A model generated the notes under the pieces. It was not told the origin of the DNA. It did not search any database and saw only the letters and a program-made list of their open reading frames with translations. This document shows, piece by piece, positions 1 to 8,623 of a stretch of DNA of 64,000 bases. The stretch is from the NCBI RefSeq assembly GCF_002234615.1, contig NZ_NMQW01000023.1, positions 124,001-188,000 on the forward strand, in the 5' to 3' direction. Position numbers and translations under genes: made by a program. Source of the DNA: Paenibacillus rigui (lineage in GTDB: Bacteria > Bacillota > Bacilli > Paenibacillales > NBRC-103111). How positions within the stretch are numbered: the stretch's first letter is position 1; each line of letters opens with the position of its first letter.

Positions 1-79
1 GCCGGCCTGCTGCTTTTTTTGGTTTGTTGGTAAATCCATGATTGAAGTGTCGGTGGTTGTTTGTGCAGATAGGAAAGTA

Positions 80-115
80 GACAACCACATGCCATCTTGA
101 GGATGGCGAAGCCGT
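80..115. repeat. Dispersed structured element, copy 1
   Basis: A 36-bp stretch closely matches 9603-9639. Both copies share ATGCCATCT, then a short loop, then TGGCGAAGCCGT. GCCATC (91-96) can pair with GATGGC (102-107). An outer arm GTGGTTGT (53-60) can also pair with ACAACCAC (81-88). On the minus strand this lies about 15 nt after the stop of the EVE gene, so it would be in that gene's 3' untranslated region. The first 50 bases of the window show no gene; the T-run near 14-20 may be the tail of a terminator from a gene to the left. Confidence 0.5.
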
Positions 116-129
116 GAAGCTTTTGGGGG

Positions 130-567
130 CTAACCGATTTCAACCCCCATAGCTTCCGACAGGATAGCGAAATCGACGGCATCGATTTCAAAGTGTCCCG
201 TACGAAAGCGGTAGCCCCAATTACGGTTCTCCTTGGTGAAGCTTAACAGGCTCAGCAGGGCATGAGCAGGTGCTTCCTTGCAATCATAGTAATCGATGTT
301 GCGCCGGAACGGAATGAAGGTTTCGCTCATCGGATACTCGTACACTGCATCATCCCGTACTTGTCCGATAGCCGTAAATGCCTGAAGAGGCGCCCCGCTG
401 TTCATATCCGTTTTGGGAGAGTAATAAATAAGCCAATCTCCTTGCTTCATTCGCCGCAACGGGACGGCTTTTCCATGACACAATTGGGCAAAGCCTCCTG
501 CCACCCCTCTCATCACATGAGATTTTGAGACGACACCGATCCAATAACGGGGTTGTTTGTTTTCCAT
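130..567 (-). CDS. EVE domain-containing protein (PUA-like fold)
   Basis: A 145-residue protein with the pattern of EVE/UPF0310 proteins: a YWIGVVS strand at the N-terminus, a GDWLIYYSPKT segment near residue 43, an FTAIGQV strand and a late WGYRFRTGHFEI segment. EVE domains belong to the PUA superfamily and bind modified bases in nucleic acids; the substrate of this one cannot be read from sequence. I start at the ATG at 567 rather than the upstream ATG at 612, because a GGAGG (580-584) sits 12 nt before it and the extra 15 residues are basic and unlike the family. It stands alone, with no toxin or restriction genes beside it. Confidence 0.82.
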   Translation of the reverse strand: MENKQPRYWIGVVSKSHVMRGVAGGFAQLCHGKAVPLRRMKQGDWLIYYSPKTDMNSGAPLQAFTAIGQVRDDAVYEYPMSETFIPFRRNIDYYDCKEAPAHALLSLLSFTKENRNWGYRFRTGHFEIDAVDFAILSEAMGVEIG

Positions 568-777
568 AAATGAACTAAGCCTCCGCTTCCTTATTTTGTG
601 CGACGCCCGCACTTGATGTGAGCTATGCCCTCATTGTAGCAAACGTCTCCTGACAACATCGTGTCAGTAGGCAACGGACGATTTCCATATTTTTCTCATT
701 AGGCAGCTGGGTTTAGTGCAGCGGCTTAATCCCAGAATGGAAGCAGGTGCAGCTTGCATCTTGGCATAAAATAAAAG

Positions 778-811
778 AGATTGCCCAGGTGCAAGCGCCC
801 CTATGCAATCT
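778..811 (-). terminator. Probable terminator of the two-component operon
   Basis: AGATTGC (778-784) and GCAATCT (805-811) form a 7-bp stem with further pairing possible in the loop. Read on the minus strand, the stem is followed by a T-rich stretch (CTTTTATTTTATG). It lies just after the stop of the histidine kinase gene. Confidence 0.45.
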
Positions 812-823
812 TCTTGAAGGATA

Positions 824-2254
824 TCATCCGCTCGGCAAGCGCAGCGTGAAGGTCGTGCCAGACCCCGGCTCGGAGGTGACTTCGATGGAGCCTCCCATCC
901 GTTCGACGAGCTGTTTGGTTATCGTCAGCCCGAGCCCGCTGCGTTCCCGCCGGGAGAGGCGCGAAGCCTCTCCCGTATAAAACCGCTCCCATATATACGG
1001 GAGCTCGGCCGGGGGGATTCCCGCGCCCGTATCGGTAACGGACACCTCTACGGTGTCCCCCGCCGGGCGCGACTGCACTTCAATGCGCCCGCCCTCCGGT
1101 GTGTGGCGCAGGGCGTTGTCCAGCAGGTTGAACAGCACCTGCTTCAGCCGCTCCGGATCGCCTTGAACCGTGAGCCGAGCCTGATCTTGCTCCGGCTCCA
1201 GGATCCGGAAGGCGATCCCTTTCTCCTGCATGCGAAGCTGAAAGCCGTCGCCTACGGTTTCCACCAGCGAGGACCAGCGTATTTTGATCATTTGCAGCGA
1301 CATACGCCCGGATTCAATAGCTGATAAGTCCAGCATGGTGTTCAGCAGCCCGGTCAGGCGGTACAGCTCTTGATACGCGTAGTCCAAATACTTCCGCTGC
1401 TGCTCGGCGGGAACCATCCCTTCGAGAATGGCCTGGATGAAGCCTCGCACGGAGGTCAGAGGCGTCCGCAGCTCATGCGACACATTGCTGATCAGCTCTT
1501 TGCGCATCGCTTCTAACGCTTCGAGCTGTCCGGCCATCCGGTTAAAGGTCGCGGACAGCTGCCCGATCTCATCCCGGCCCGAGACGGGGATGCGTTCGGA
1601 GAAATCGCCCAGCCCGATCCGCGCGGCGGCCTGGTTCATGCGTACGAGCGGCTGCGATATTTTCCGGGAAATCCAATACAGAACGAGAGCGGCCGGAAAA
1701 GCGATGATGATTGCAACGAGCAGCACCAGTCTCGTCAGCTCCTTCAGCTGGAACTCCTGCACGGGCATATGGAGAAATAAGGCGCCGACAACCCGCCCGT
1801 CCTCCATCATCGGGACACCGACGGAGAGCAGCACTTGATCGTCTGTTTTTTTGAAAGGGCCGGTTGCGTGGATGCGCTGCCCGGAGAATACTTGCTCCAG
1901 CAGAGCAGGGTCCTTCAGCTCGCTTTTGCGGAGCAGGCGTTTGGCAGCGGCCTTCGTGTTTTTTTGCAGGAGGGAGCTGCCGTCCTCAGGCAGCAGCAGA
2001 TCCATCTTCGTATTGGTCGTCCGCCTGTATTCGGCGTCGATTTTCTCAAAGGAGGAGGAGGCCGGGCCGTCTTCCTTGGATTGGAGCCGGGCGATGACTT
2101 CATCGGCTTGCCGGTAGAGCGCGGCTTCCTTTTGCTGAAACAGGAAGTGCTGCAGCGTAACATTGATCAAGACGGCTAACAGGCCCAATCCGACCAGCAG
2201 GACGGATAAATAGCTGACGAGCAGCTTGCGGAACAGGGAACGGCCCATTGTCAT
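824..2254 (-). CDS. Sensor histidine kinase with HAMP domain
   Basis: A 476-residue membrane sensor kinase. A first membrane segment lies at about residues 10-32, an extracytoplasmic sensor region at 33-170 and a second membrane segment at about 175-195. A HAMP linker follows, then the H box NVSHELRTPL with the phospho-accepting His260, and an HATPase domain with N box (LLDNALRHT), G1 (DTGAGIP) and G2 (SGLGLTI) motifs. It autophosphorylates and passes the phosphate to the response regulator encoded just upstream. The ATG overlaps the regulator's stop codon by 4 bp, implying translational coupling. A second ATG at 2248 is better spaced from the GGTGGGGGG ribosome site and may be the true start. 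The signal sensed is unknown. Confidence 0.9.
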   Translation of the reverse strand: MTMGRSLFRKLLVSYLSVLLVGLGLLAVLINVTLQHFLFQQKEAALYRQADEVIARLQSKEDGPASSSFEKIDAEYRRTTNTKMDLLLPEDGSSLLQKNTKAAAKRLLRKSELKDPALLEQVFSGQRIHATGPFKKTDDQVLLSVGVPMMEDGRVVGALFLHMPVQEFQLKELTRLVLLVAIIIAFPAALVLYWISRKISQPLVRMNQAAARIGLGDFSERIPVSGRDEIGQLSATFNRMAGQLEALEAMRKELISNVSHELRTPLTSVRGFIQAILEGMVPAEQQRKYLDYAYQELYRLTGLLNTMLDLSAIESGRMSLQMIKIRWSSLVETVGDGFQLRMQEKGIAFRILEPEQDQARLTVQGDPERLKQVLFNLLDNALRHTPEGGRIEVQSRPAGDTVEVSVTDTGAGIPPAELPYIWERFYTGEASRLSRRERSGLGLTITKQLVERMGGSIEVTSEPGSGTTFTLRLPSG

Positions 2255-2985
2255 CCCCCCACCTTAAACTTGTATCCGGTTCCACGGACGGTCTCGATGC
2301 TCCAATAGCCGGATTCCTCCGAGAGCTTGTGGCGCAGCCTTTTGACGGTTACATCGACGACCCGGTCCTCACCGAAGTAATCCCCTCCCCAGACCAGATC
2401 CAGCAGCTGCTGCCGGTCCAGCACCTGGTTCGGGTGGTTCGCAAAGGTAAGCAGCAGCTTATATTCACGCGGCGTCAGCTCGATCAGCTCTTGTTGGATC
2501 GTGACCGTGTGTGCCGCTGTATCAATACGCATCGTATCAAATTGTAAGGGAGCAGGGGCGGCCATCTGGCGCCTCGTTTGAGTATAAGTATAGGCTCTTC
2601 GCAGCAGCGAGCCCACCCGCATCACAAGCTCGTTCGGATCGAACGGCTTCACCATGTAGTCGTCCGCTCCGAGGCCGAAGCCGAGAGCCTTGTCTTCGCT
2701 TTCCCCTTTGGCGGTAAGCATCAGGATGGGCATGTCGCTCATCTCCCGCAGGCTCCGGCATACCTCCCAGCCATCCAGACCGGGGAGCATAATGTCGAGC
2801 AGCAGCAGGTGGATTCGGGAGCTGCGGATCAGGGGCAGTACTTCGCTGCCGCTAGCGCAGGACAAGAGGGTATAGCCTTTGTTCGATAAATAAAGGCGGA
2901 TCAGCTCCGTAATATAGGGATCGTCATCTGCGATCAGAATCGTAAAGTCAGAGTTATGACCGTCACCGGTGGCATAGGTTGGCAT
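2251..2985 (-). CDS. OmpR-family response regulator
   Basis: A 244-residue regulator with an N-terminal receiver domain and a C-terminal winged-helix DNA-binding domain. The acidic pocket is IADDD, the likely phosphorylated residue is Asp64 in LLLDIMLPG, and the conserved Lys lies in LTAKGE. The trans_reg_C part carries LTPREYKLL and ends with the RGTGYKF wing. I chose the ATG at 2985, preceded by AAAAGGAG, over the GTG at 3021, which lacks a ribosome site. It is the first gene of the pair and should be the target of the kinase at 824-2254. The targets are unknown; neighbours on the left give no clue. Confidence 0.9.
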   Translation of the reverse strand: MPTYATGDGHNSDFTILIADDDPYITELIRLYLSNKGYTLLSCASGSEVLPLIRSSRIHLLLLDIMLPGLDGWEVCRSLREMSDMPILMLTAKGESEDKALGFGLGADDYMVKPFDPNELVMRVGSLLRRAYTYTQTRRQMAAPAPLQFDTMRIDTAAHTVTIQQELIELTPREYKLLLTFANHPNQVLDRQQLLDLVWGGDYFGEDRVVDVTVKRLRHKLSEESGYWSIETVRGTGYKFKVGG

Positions 2986-3181
2986 GGCGGCACAGGCTCC
3001 TTTTTGCACAATAGAGTTCACGGGATCTTTCAGATCCTATCCCATTGTATCGGGAATATGTTACAAAAGATGAACGCAGGGATACTCACGCCATGCCAAC
3101 ACAATGCAACACTATGCAGCACATTGCCGCCCAACGCCGTAATATCCGGATCGGATTCGCGCATATTGAAACAGACTGCTG

Positions 3182-4012
3182 CTAGTTTTTTCTGGATAAC
3201 GGAAGAATCTGCCCGATGCTCGCTCTTAGGGAAGCTGCCGGCGCGCCCATCAGCTTTTCTAAATCCAGGGAAGTAGAGGCGGTATCTATCTTTTGCAGAA
3301 AATGGTACATCCAATGATCGACCCCCGAATCGTGACGGAGTGCAATGTGTGCACCCGTAAGCTCGGACAGGGCGAGGGCCAGCTCCTCAAAGCCCCAGGG
3401 ACGCGGGGAGGTAAGCTCATACGTTGCATTCATGTGGGGATCAGGCTGCGAAAGCACGGAGGCGATGCCTGAAGCCAGATCGTCACGCGTTAGGCTGTTA
3501 AACCGCCAATCGCCGGGAGGAACGATCAGTTCGTCCGATGAGGCTAGACCATCGATAAGTCCAAGGACTCCGACGAAATCGATATACAGGGCGTTGCGAA
3601 GCAGCGTATAAGGAATGCCCGAGGCAAGAATGGCGTGTTCCGTGGCCAAATGCAAATGGGTAAGGGGAATCGAGCCGGCATGAGGAAAGGCAAAGGAGGT
3701 ATAGAGAAGATGTCCGACCTTGGCTTGCTTTGCCGCTTCAATGGCATGGGCGTGCTGGCGCATACGGACCGTATCGTCAGGGTGGGAGCTGGAAATAAGA
3801 AGCAGCCTTGCGGCCCCACGGAACGCCTCTGAAAGGGATTCGGGCCGGTCATAGTCACAAAACCGGACTTCGACTCCCCGTTCCTTAAACCGACTCGCCC
3901 GCTCAGGCTGCCGGACACAGGCGATGATTTGATCTGATGGCATTTGATGCAGCAGTTTCTCGATAATGAGGCTTCCCAGCTTCCCGTTGGCCCCGGTAAT
4001 GACGATGGACAT
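3182..4012 (-). CDS. NmrA-like NAD(P)-binding oxidoreductase
   Basis: A 276-residue Rossmann-fold protein of the atypical short-chain dehydrogenase/NmrA type. The nucleotide-binding motif TGANGKLG lies directly after the first strand. There is no clear YxxxK catalytic pair, which fits NmrA or quinone-reductase-2-like members. It could be a redox sensor or a quinone/NADPH oxidoreductase. The ATG at 4012 is 9 nt after GAGAGG; the ATG at 4021 would be too close to that site. A near-palindrome of the same sequence as the marR operator lies just upstream (4046-4063), so the MarR protein next door probably represses it. Confidence 0.75.
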   Translation of the reverse strand: MSIVITGANGKLGSLIIEKLLHQMPSDQIIACVRQPERASRFKERGVEVRFCDYDRPESLSEAFRGAARLLLISSSHPDDTVRMRQHAHAIEAAKQAKVGHLLYTSFAFPHAGSIPLTHLHLATEHAILASGIPYTLLRNALYIDFVGVLGLIDGLASSDELIVPPGDWRFNSLTRDDLASGIASVLSQPDPHMNATYELTSPRPWGFEELALALSELTGAHIALRHDSGVDHWMYHFLQKIDTASTSLDLEKLMGAPAASLRASIGQILPLSRKN

Positions 4013-4045
4013 GTTTCTCATCCTCTCTTTCAGGTCTAAAACAAA

Positions 4046-4063
4046 TAGTTAAGCACTTAACTA
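4046..4063. promoter_or_regulatory. MarR-type operator for the oxidoreductase gene
   Basis: TAGTTAAG-CA-CTTAACTA has two perfect 8-bp arms around a CA centre. It repeats the core of the palindrome at 4549-4574 upstream of the MarR gene. It lies 33 bp before the start of the NmrA-like gene, in the 76-bp gap after marR. Confidence 0.8.
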
Positions 4064-4088
4064 AAAAGGCGCGAAGAATACAAAGCGG

Positions 4089-4535
4089 CTATATTCTTCT
4101 TAATTTAGTTAACAAATGACGGAGCTGCTGCAGCTCTTGCGTGTCCAGCACGTTCAGCTTCTCCGCTACCATCCGGCGGTTTTCAGGCAAATGCTCTACT
4201 AATAAGCTTCGACCTTTGCTGGTGATGGAAATGACGGTTTTTCTTCCGTCATTGGGGTGGCTTGCCCGGTTAATTAGCCCGTCTTGCTCCAATGGCGTCA
4301 ACAGCAGGCTAATATTCGGCTTGGTTACACCGATTCGCGAGGCGAGTACTGACGGGAGCACCGTGCCGCCCTCCTTCATCATTTCCACCAGGATTCGGAT
4401 TCTCGCGCCATTGATGCCTTTGGACTGCCAATAGGCTTCGGAGACCCCAACAAGGGATGCCGTAGCTTCAACAAGAGAGAAAAACACCTCAGTCGGAAGG
4501 GGCTGATCAAGAACGTATTGCTGCAGGTCTTGCAT
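4089..4535 (-). CDS. MarR family transcriptional regulator
   Basis: A 148-residue winged-helix regulator. The DNA-recognition region includes ASRIGVTKPNISLLLTPLEQDG and is followed by the wing HPNDGRKTVISIT, the classic MarR DxRxK-like segment. Flanking helices serve dimerisation. It is encoded just upstream of the NmrA-like oxidoreductase on the same strand. The same operator sequence appears before both genes, so it most likely represses itself and the oxidoreductase until a small phenolic, oxidant or quinone ligand releases it. The ligand is not visible from sequence. Confidence 0.88.
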   Translation of the reverse strand: MQDLQQYVLDQPLPTEVFFSLVEATASLVGVSEAYWQSKGINGARIRILVEMMKEGGTVLPSVLASRIGVTKPNISLLLTPLEQDGLINRASHPNDGRKTVISITSKGRSLLVEHLPENRRMVAEKLNVLDTQELQQLRHLLTKLRRI

Positions 4536-4548
4536 AAATTCACCTTCT

Positions 4549-4574
4549 CATATAGTTAAGTACTTAACTATATG
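4549..4574. promoter_or_regulatory. Perfect 26-bp palindrome before marR
   Basis: Each half reads CATATAGTTAAGT, with no spacer. Its core TAGTTAAGtaCTTAACTA matches the site at 4046-4063. It sits 13 bp upstream of the marR start and is the probable autoregulatory operator. Confidence 0.85.
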
Positions 4575-4655
4575 TAATGTAATACAGAGACAAGCCATTT
4601 GTCAAATAAAGGATCGCCGCTGAGGCGCTCCCGCCGAGGCACCCGCAGGGATCAT

Positions 4656-4739
4656 TTTACATTCATCTAACAATCCAGTTCAAAATTGATATAAAGAAAA
4701 CATTTTGTCCCAATTCAGCTAACGTTTACTCCCTATACT
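4656..4739 (+). promoter_or_regulatory. Possible Pho-box promoter of the phosphatase gene
   Basis: TTTACA (4656), CTAACA (4667) and TTCAAA (4679) recur about every 11 bp and resemble PhoP boxes (TT[ACT]ACA-like repeats). A -10-like TATACT lies at 4734-4739 with no good -35 at 17 bp, as is common for PhoP-dependent promoters. The assignment rests on weak matches. Confidence 0.35.
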
Positions 4740-4795
4740 GGGGTATGTGATCAGAACATGTACCTATTTATGAAGGAAAAACGGGGGGAATCTTC

Positions 4796-6538
4796 TTGAA
4801 AAAAGTGTTCAAACAAATTCTGGTATCCGGTATGGTGCTTTCGATGGTGCCTGCTTTCTCCGCCACTGCGGCAGACGCTCCTTCGACAACGGCAGCGGCA
4901 TCTGCAGCTGCGGCGCCGACAGCCAAGTCAAAAAATGTTATCGTCCTGATCGGCGACGGTATGGGACCGGCCCAAGTATCCGCAGCACGGGACTATGCCA
5001 GACATTTCTTAAATAAAAATCATTTGGAGCTCGACTCGTACTACGTAGGTCAAGCGACGACGTATGCGGACCGCGGAGAAGACGGCGGGGTTATGGTATC
5101 CGGCGAGGTAACGGATTCCGCATCGGCAGGTACGGCCTTCGCAACAGGCCACAAAACGTACAATGCGGGGATCAGCGTGTCGAACGAAGACGTATCCAAG
5201 CCTTTTGCTTCCGTCATCGAGGCATCCGAGAAGGTAGGCAAGGCGACCGGTCTCGTAACGACAGCGAGAATTACACATGCGACACCGGCGGTGTATGCAT
5301 CCCACGTCCGCAACCGGGACAACGAGAGCGCGATCGCTTCGCAATATTTGAACGATCAATCGGTTGACGTGCTGTTCGGCGGCGGGAAGCAATTTTTTGT
5401 AAGCAAGCAGGAGAAGGGCAAGCGTGCGGATAAAACGATTATCCCGGATTTTGAAGCGAAGGGCTACAAGGTCGTTTACGATAAAGCAGGCTTGCAATCG
5501 CTGGAGGCGAAAGACGGCAAGGCACTCGGTTTGTTCGGCAACTCCCACGTCGATTACGTACTGGATCGCAGCGAAAGCGTACCGAGCTTGGCGGACATGT
5601 CGCAAAAAGCGATCGATATTTTATCGCAAAATCCGAACGGCTTCACGATGATGATCGAGGGTGGACGGATCGACCACGCAGGTCATGCGAACGACTTGCC
5701 TGCCTTGGTGCAGGAGGCGTTGGATTTTGACGCTGCAGTGAAGGTGGCTATGGACTTCGCGAAAAAAGATGGCAATACGTCCGTTGTCGTCACGGCTGAC
5801 CACGAAACCGGCGGCTTGTCCCTGTCCCGCGACGGCGTGTATGAAATTAATGTAGATGCTTGGAACAAGGAAAAGCAATCCTCGGAAGTGTTCGCAGTGA
5901 AGCTGAAAGCAGCGAAAAGCATCGAGGAAATCAAACAGCTGGTATTTGAAAACACAGGCTTCAACGATTTGTCCGATGACGAGGCCAGCTACATCATGAA
6001 GGGTGACGGCACATCGTATGCTCAAGAGGGAGCTTACAATGCGGTTGTGGCCAAGCGTTTGATGGTTGGCTTTACCGGTCACGGCCACTCCGCGGTGGAT
6101 GTAGGGGTATGGGCATATGGCCCGATTGCCGATCTGGTGAAGGGCCAAATCGACAATACCGACATAGCCAGGGCGATTTCCAAAGTAGCTAACGTTGATC
6201 TGGACGGTACGACAGCAGAGCTGCAAGCTCAATATGTGTATCCGAAGTTTAAAGTGACCCGCGAAGGCGCAACACTGTTCCCGGCAAGAATGCTGTCCAC
6301 TTCTCTTGGCATCAACGTAGCATGGGATGAAGCAGCGAAATCGGTTGTGCTGTCCAAGGGCGACAATAAGGTTGCCGTGAATGTGGAAACGGCCGAAACG
6401 ACCTGGAACGGCGCGGCAAGCAGCTTCAATGCGAGCATGGACAACGGTTCTCTCTGGCTGTCTCTGGATGCGTTCCAGCAGCTGACAGGCAAAACACTTG
6501 CATGGGATGCTCTGTCTGAGCGCATTAGCTTGAAATAA
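4796..6538 (+). CDS. Secreted alkaline phosphatase with C-terminal stalk domain
   Basis: A 580-residue exported phosphomonoesterase. A signal peptide ending near AxA at residues 24-26 is followed by an Ala/Thr-rich linker. The alkaline phosphatase core has the metal-binding GDGMG (Asp54), the active-site VTDSASAGT with Ser108 as phosphoryl acceptor, and later TADHETGG and GHGHSAV metal-ligand motifs. About 100 residues are added at the end that resemble the copper-amine-oxidase N-terminal-like stalk domain of Paenibacillus surface proteins (MLSTSLGINVAWDEAAKSV). It starts with TTG, supported by GGGGGGAA 5 nt upstream. It would release phosphate from organic esters outside the cell. Confidence 0.93.
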   Translation: MKKVFKQILVSGMVLSMVPAFSATAADAPSTTAAASAAAAPTAKSKNVIVLIGDGMGPAQVSAARDYARHFLNKNHLELDSYYVGQATTYADRGEDGGVMVSGEVTDSASAGTAFATGHKTYNAGISVSNEDVSKPFASVIEASEKVGKATGLVTTARITHATPAVYASHVRNRDNESAIASQYLNDQSVDVLFGGGKQFFVSKQEKGKRADKTIIPDFEAKGYKVVYDKAGLQSLEAKDGKALGLFGNSHVDYVLDRSESVPSLADMSQKAIDILSQNPNGFTMMIEGGRIDHAGHANDLPALVQEALDFDAAVKVAMDFAKKDGNTSVVVTADHETGGLSLSRDGVYEINVDAWNKEKQSSEVFAVKLKAAKSIEEIKQLVFENTGFNDLSDDEASYIMKGDGTSYAQEGAYNAVVAKRLMVGFTGHGHSAVDVGVWAYGPIADLVKGQIDNTDIARAISKVANVDLDGTTAELQAQYVYPKFKVTREGATLFPARMLSTSLGINVAWDEAAKSVVLSKGDNKVAVNVETAETTWNGAASSFNASMDNGSLWLSLDAFQQLTGKTLAWDALSERISLK

Positions 6539-6558
6539 TCAGGGTGTAAATGTACAGA

Positions 6559-6593
6559 AAAGAGGCAGGGGGTACGGTGTCCCCTGTCTCTTT
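6559..6593 (+). terminator. Terminator after the phosphatase gene
   Basis: A 13-bp stem (AAAGAGGCAGGGG with CCCCTGTCTCTTT, one G-U pair) around a 9-nt loop, followed by TTTGTTT, 20 bases after the stop codon. Confidence 0.75.
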
Positions 6594-6644
6594 GTTTCGG
6601 GGAACGATTCCATTAAGCCCTACAGAAAAGGAGCGGACGCGAGA

Positions 6645-7400
6645 ATGATTGAGATACGGCAGGTGCAGAAATCGTTTCGGGTTGGCGGCAGCCGCCTCCC
6701 GATATTACAAATACCCGAATGGTCCGTCGGCCAGGGAGAGAGAATCGCTTTGATCGGCCCGAGCGGGAGCGGGAAAAGCACGCTGCTTCACCTGCTGGGC
6801 GGGGTTATCGCCGCAGACAGCGGACAGATTACAGTAGGGGGGCATGCGCTGCATACCTATTCGGAAGCGCAAAGAGACCGATTCCGAGCAGAGCAGGTCG
6901 GGTATATTTTTCAAGATTTTCATCTGATTTCATCTTTGACCGCAAGGCAAAATGTCGAGCTGGTCCTGCCTGCGGGCTGGAGCCGGAAAGAAAGAGCGAC
7001 GCAGCTGCAGGCCTGGTTTCACAGAGTGGGTCTTGGTGACCGTCAGCATCATCTGCCGTCACAGCTGTCCCGGGGGCAGCAGCAGCGCGTAGCGATCATT
7101 CGGGCGCTCATTCACCGCCCTCCCTTTATATTGGCCGATGAGCCGACGGGAAGTCTCGATTGGGAAGCGGCAGGGGCGATTATGCAGCTGCTGCTGTCGT
7201 TGTGCGAAGAGGAAGGGCTGACGCTCCTTACCGTGACGCATGATCTGCATTTGGCGGATTTGTACCCGGTGAAGGTGCATATGAGCGAAATGAACGCTTT
7301 GATGCACAGGGAGACGCAGGATCCGGCAGGGAAAGCGGGCTCTAACGATTCCGGCCAGGGAGGTGAACCGAATGCAGCTGCTCCATTTGTTGTGGCGTAA
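6645..7400 (+). CDS. ABC transporter ATP-binding protein (MacB/LolD type)
   Basis: A 251-residue ATPase subunit. Walker A is GPSGSGKST (38-46), the Q-loop is YIFQDFHL, the signature is LSRGQQQR (LSRGQ rather than LSGGQ), Walker B is FILADEPTGSLD, and the H-loop is TVTHD. This set, including the PTGSLD ending, is typical of ATPases that drive FtsX/MacB-like permeases. AAAGGAG precedes the ATG. The following permease gene overlaps it by 29 bp and a lipoprotein gene follows, making a three-gene operon. The last 35 residues are low in complexity and lie in the overlap. The cargo may be a metal or a lipoprotein. Confidence 0.92.
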   Translation: MIEIRQVQKSFRVGGSRLPILQIPEWSVGQGERIALIGPSGSGKSTLLHLLGGVIAADSGQITVGGHALHTYSEAQRDRFRAEQVGYIFQDFHLISSLTARQNVELVLPAGWSRKERATQLQAWFHRVGLGDRQHHLPSQLSRGQQQRVAIIRALIHRPPFILADEPTGSLDWEAAGAIMQLLLSLCEEEGLTLLTVTHDLHLADLYPVKVHMSEMNALMHRETQDPAGKAGSNDSGQGGEPNAAAPFVVA

Positions 7401-8607
7401 CATGCTGCACCGCAAAGCACTGTCACTCTTGACCGTGTTCTCGGTAGCGGTGACCGTAGCGCTGCTGGTTTTTCTGATCCTGTGCAGCAGAGGGGTAGAG
7501 CAGGGAGCGGAGCAAGGGTACGGCCCCTTTGAGCTGACGATCGGAGCCAAGGGGAGCTCCACTCAGCTGGCGCTCAATACGTATTATCACGTCGGCTCGC
7601 CGACAGGCAATATCCCGTATGAGGTGTTCACCGAAATTCAAAAGGAAGACCAAGCTGCCGCAGCCTTTGCGATGACGACAGGCGATAATTACAACGGGTA
7701 CCCGATTGTCGGGATTGATGCCGGATATTTTCTAACCCGCTATGGGGATCGTCAGCTGGAGGCGGGGACCGTGTACGCCAAAACCGGGGAGGCCGTGGTG
7801 GGCTCCCATATTGCGAGAACGCTGGGCCTGCAGGTAGGCGATACGTTCCACGGAGGGCATGGACTCGTGCATGAGAGCGGACATCCGGACGGAGACGAAG
7901 AGGAGGCGGAGGAAGCGGGAGCATCCCACGAGGAGCATGAGGCGCATCAAAGCTTCGGCTACAAGGTGGTAGGTATTTTGCCGGTGCTGCATACATCGGA
8001 TGACCGTGCCGTCTTCACGACGCTTGACTATGCTTGGGCCGTCCATGCAAGCCAACAAGGGGCGCATAAGGATGTGACCTCGATTCTCGTGAAGCCGAAG
8101 TCGCTGGTCGGAGCGCAAGCACTCAAAAACAAGTACGACAAGCTTGAAAAGGTGCAGGCGATTTATACAAGCAAGGCTGTAGCGGATGTTGTCAACATGG
8201 TGGATAAGGGCTCCCAGATCATCCACATTGTGACCGGCTTATGTATTGTGCTCGCGGCCGTGTCCATCCTGCTCTCTTTAACGGCGGCTGTGAATGAGCG
8301 TAAAAAGGATGTCGGCCTGCTTCGCTTGATCGGCAAAACAAAGTCGTTCGTCTGGCTGTCCCTCATTGGCGAAGGGCTGCTCTTGACCCTGATCGGCTGC
8401 GTGATCGGGCTGGTTGCTGGCCATGTCGGAAGCTATGCCGGACGCAATGCGCTGTTCGATTTCTCGGGCATTCAGCTGGATGCCTGGAAGTTCACCGTCG
8501 ACGAGCTATGGCTGATTGCAGGCACGTTGGTTGTCGGCCTGCTGGCTTCTTTGGGACCTGCCATGAAGGTGTATCGCGTCGATCCGATGCAGCTGTTTCG
8601 ATCTTGA
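7372..8607 (+). CDS. FtsX-like ABC permease with His/acid-rich loop
   Basis: A 411-residue permease with one N-terminal membrane segment (about residues 17-40), a large extracytoplasmic domain and three C-terminal membrane segments, the MacB/FtsX layout. Residues about 161-194 form a stretch dense in His, Glu and Asp (HGGHGLVHESGH and SHEEHEAHQ), which looks like a metal-binding loop. I start at the ATG at 7372, which is well spaced from GGGAGG, not the GTG at 7363 inside that site. Together with the ATPase and the DUF3299-like lipoprotein it resembles zinc-regulated ABC sets of other bacteria; this is inference. Confidence 0.88.
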   Translation: MQLLHLLWRNMLHRKALSLLTVFSVAVTVALLVFLILCSRGVEQGAEQGYGPFELTIGAKGSSTQLALNTYYHVGSPTGNIPYEVFTEIQKEDQAAAAFAMTTGDNYNGYPIVGIDAGYFLTRYGDRQLEAGTVYAKTGEAVVGSHIARTLGLQVGDTFHGGHGLVHESGHPDGDEEEAEEAGASHEEHEAHQSFGYKVVGILPVLHTSDDRAVFTTLDYAWAVHASQQGAHKDVTSILVKPKSLVGAQALKNKYDKLEKVQAIYTSKAVADVVNMVDKGSQIIHIVTGLCIVLAAVSILLSLTAAVNERKKDVGLLRLIGKTKSFVWLSLIGEGLLLTLIGCVIGLVAGHVGSYAGRNALFDFSGIQLDAWKFTVDELWLIAGTLVVGLLASLGPAMKVYRVDPMQLFRS

Positions 8608-8623
8608 TAAAGGAGGGATTCGC

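Noticed and set aside
80-115. c-di-GMP-I (GEMM) riboswitch
   Set aside because: The spacing of a GNNA-like loop hairpin and GAAGCC is reminiscent, but the conserved GCAAA segments of GEMM are missing and no plus-strand gene follows either copy.
5009-6232. Antisense ORFs inside the alkaline phosphatase gene
   Set aside because: They are shadows of a well-supported gene, with no ribosome sites or family features.
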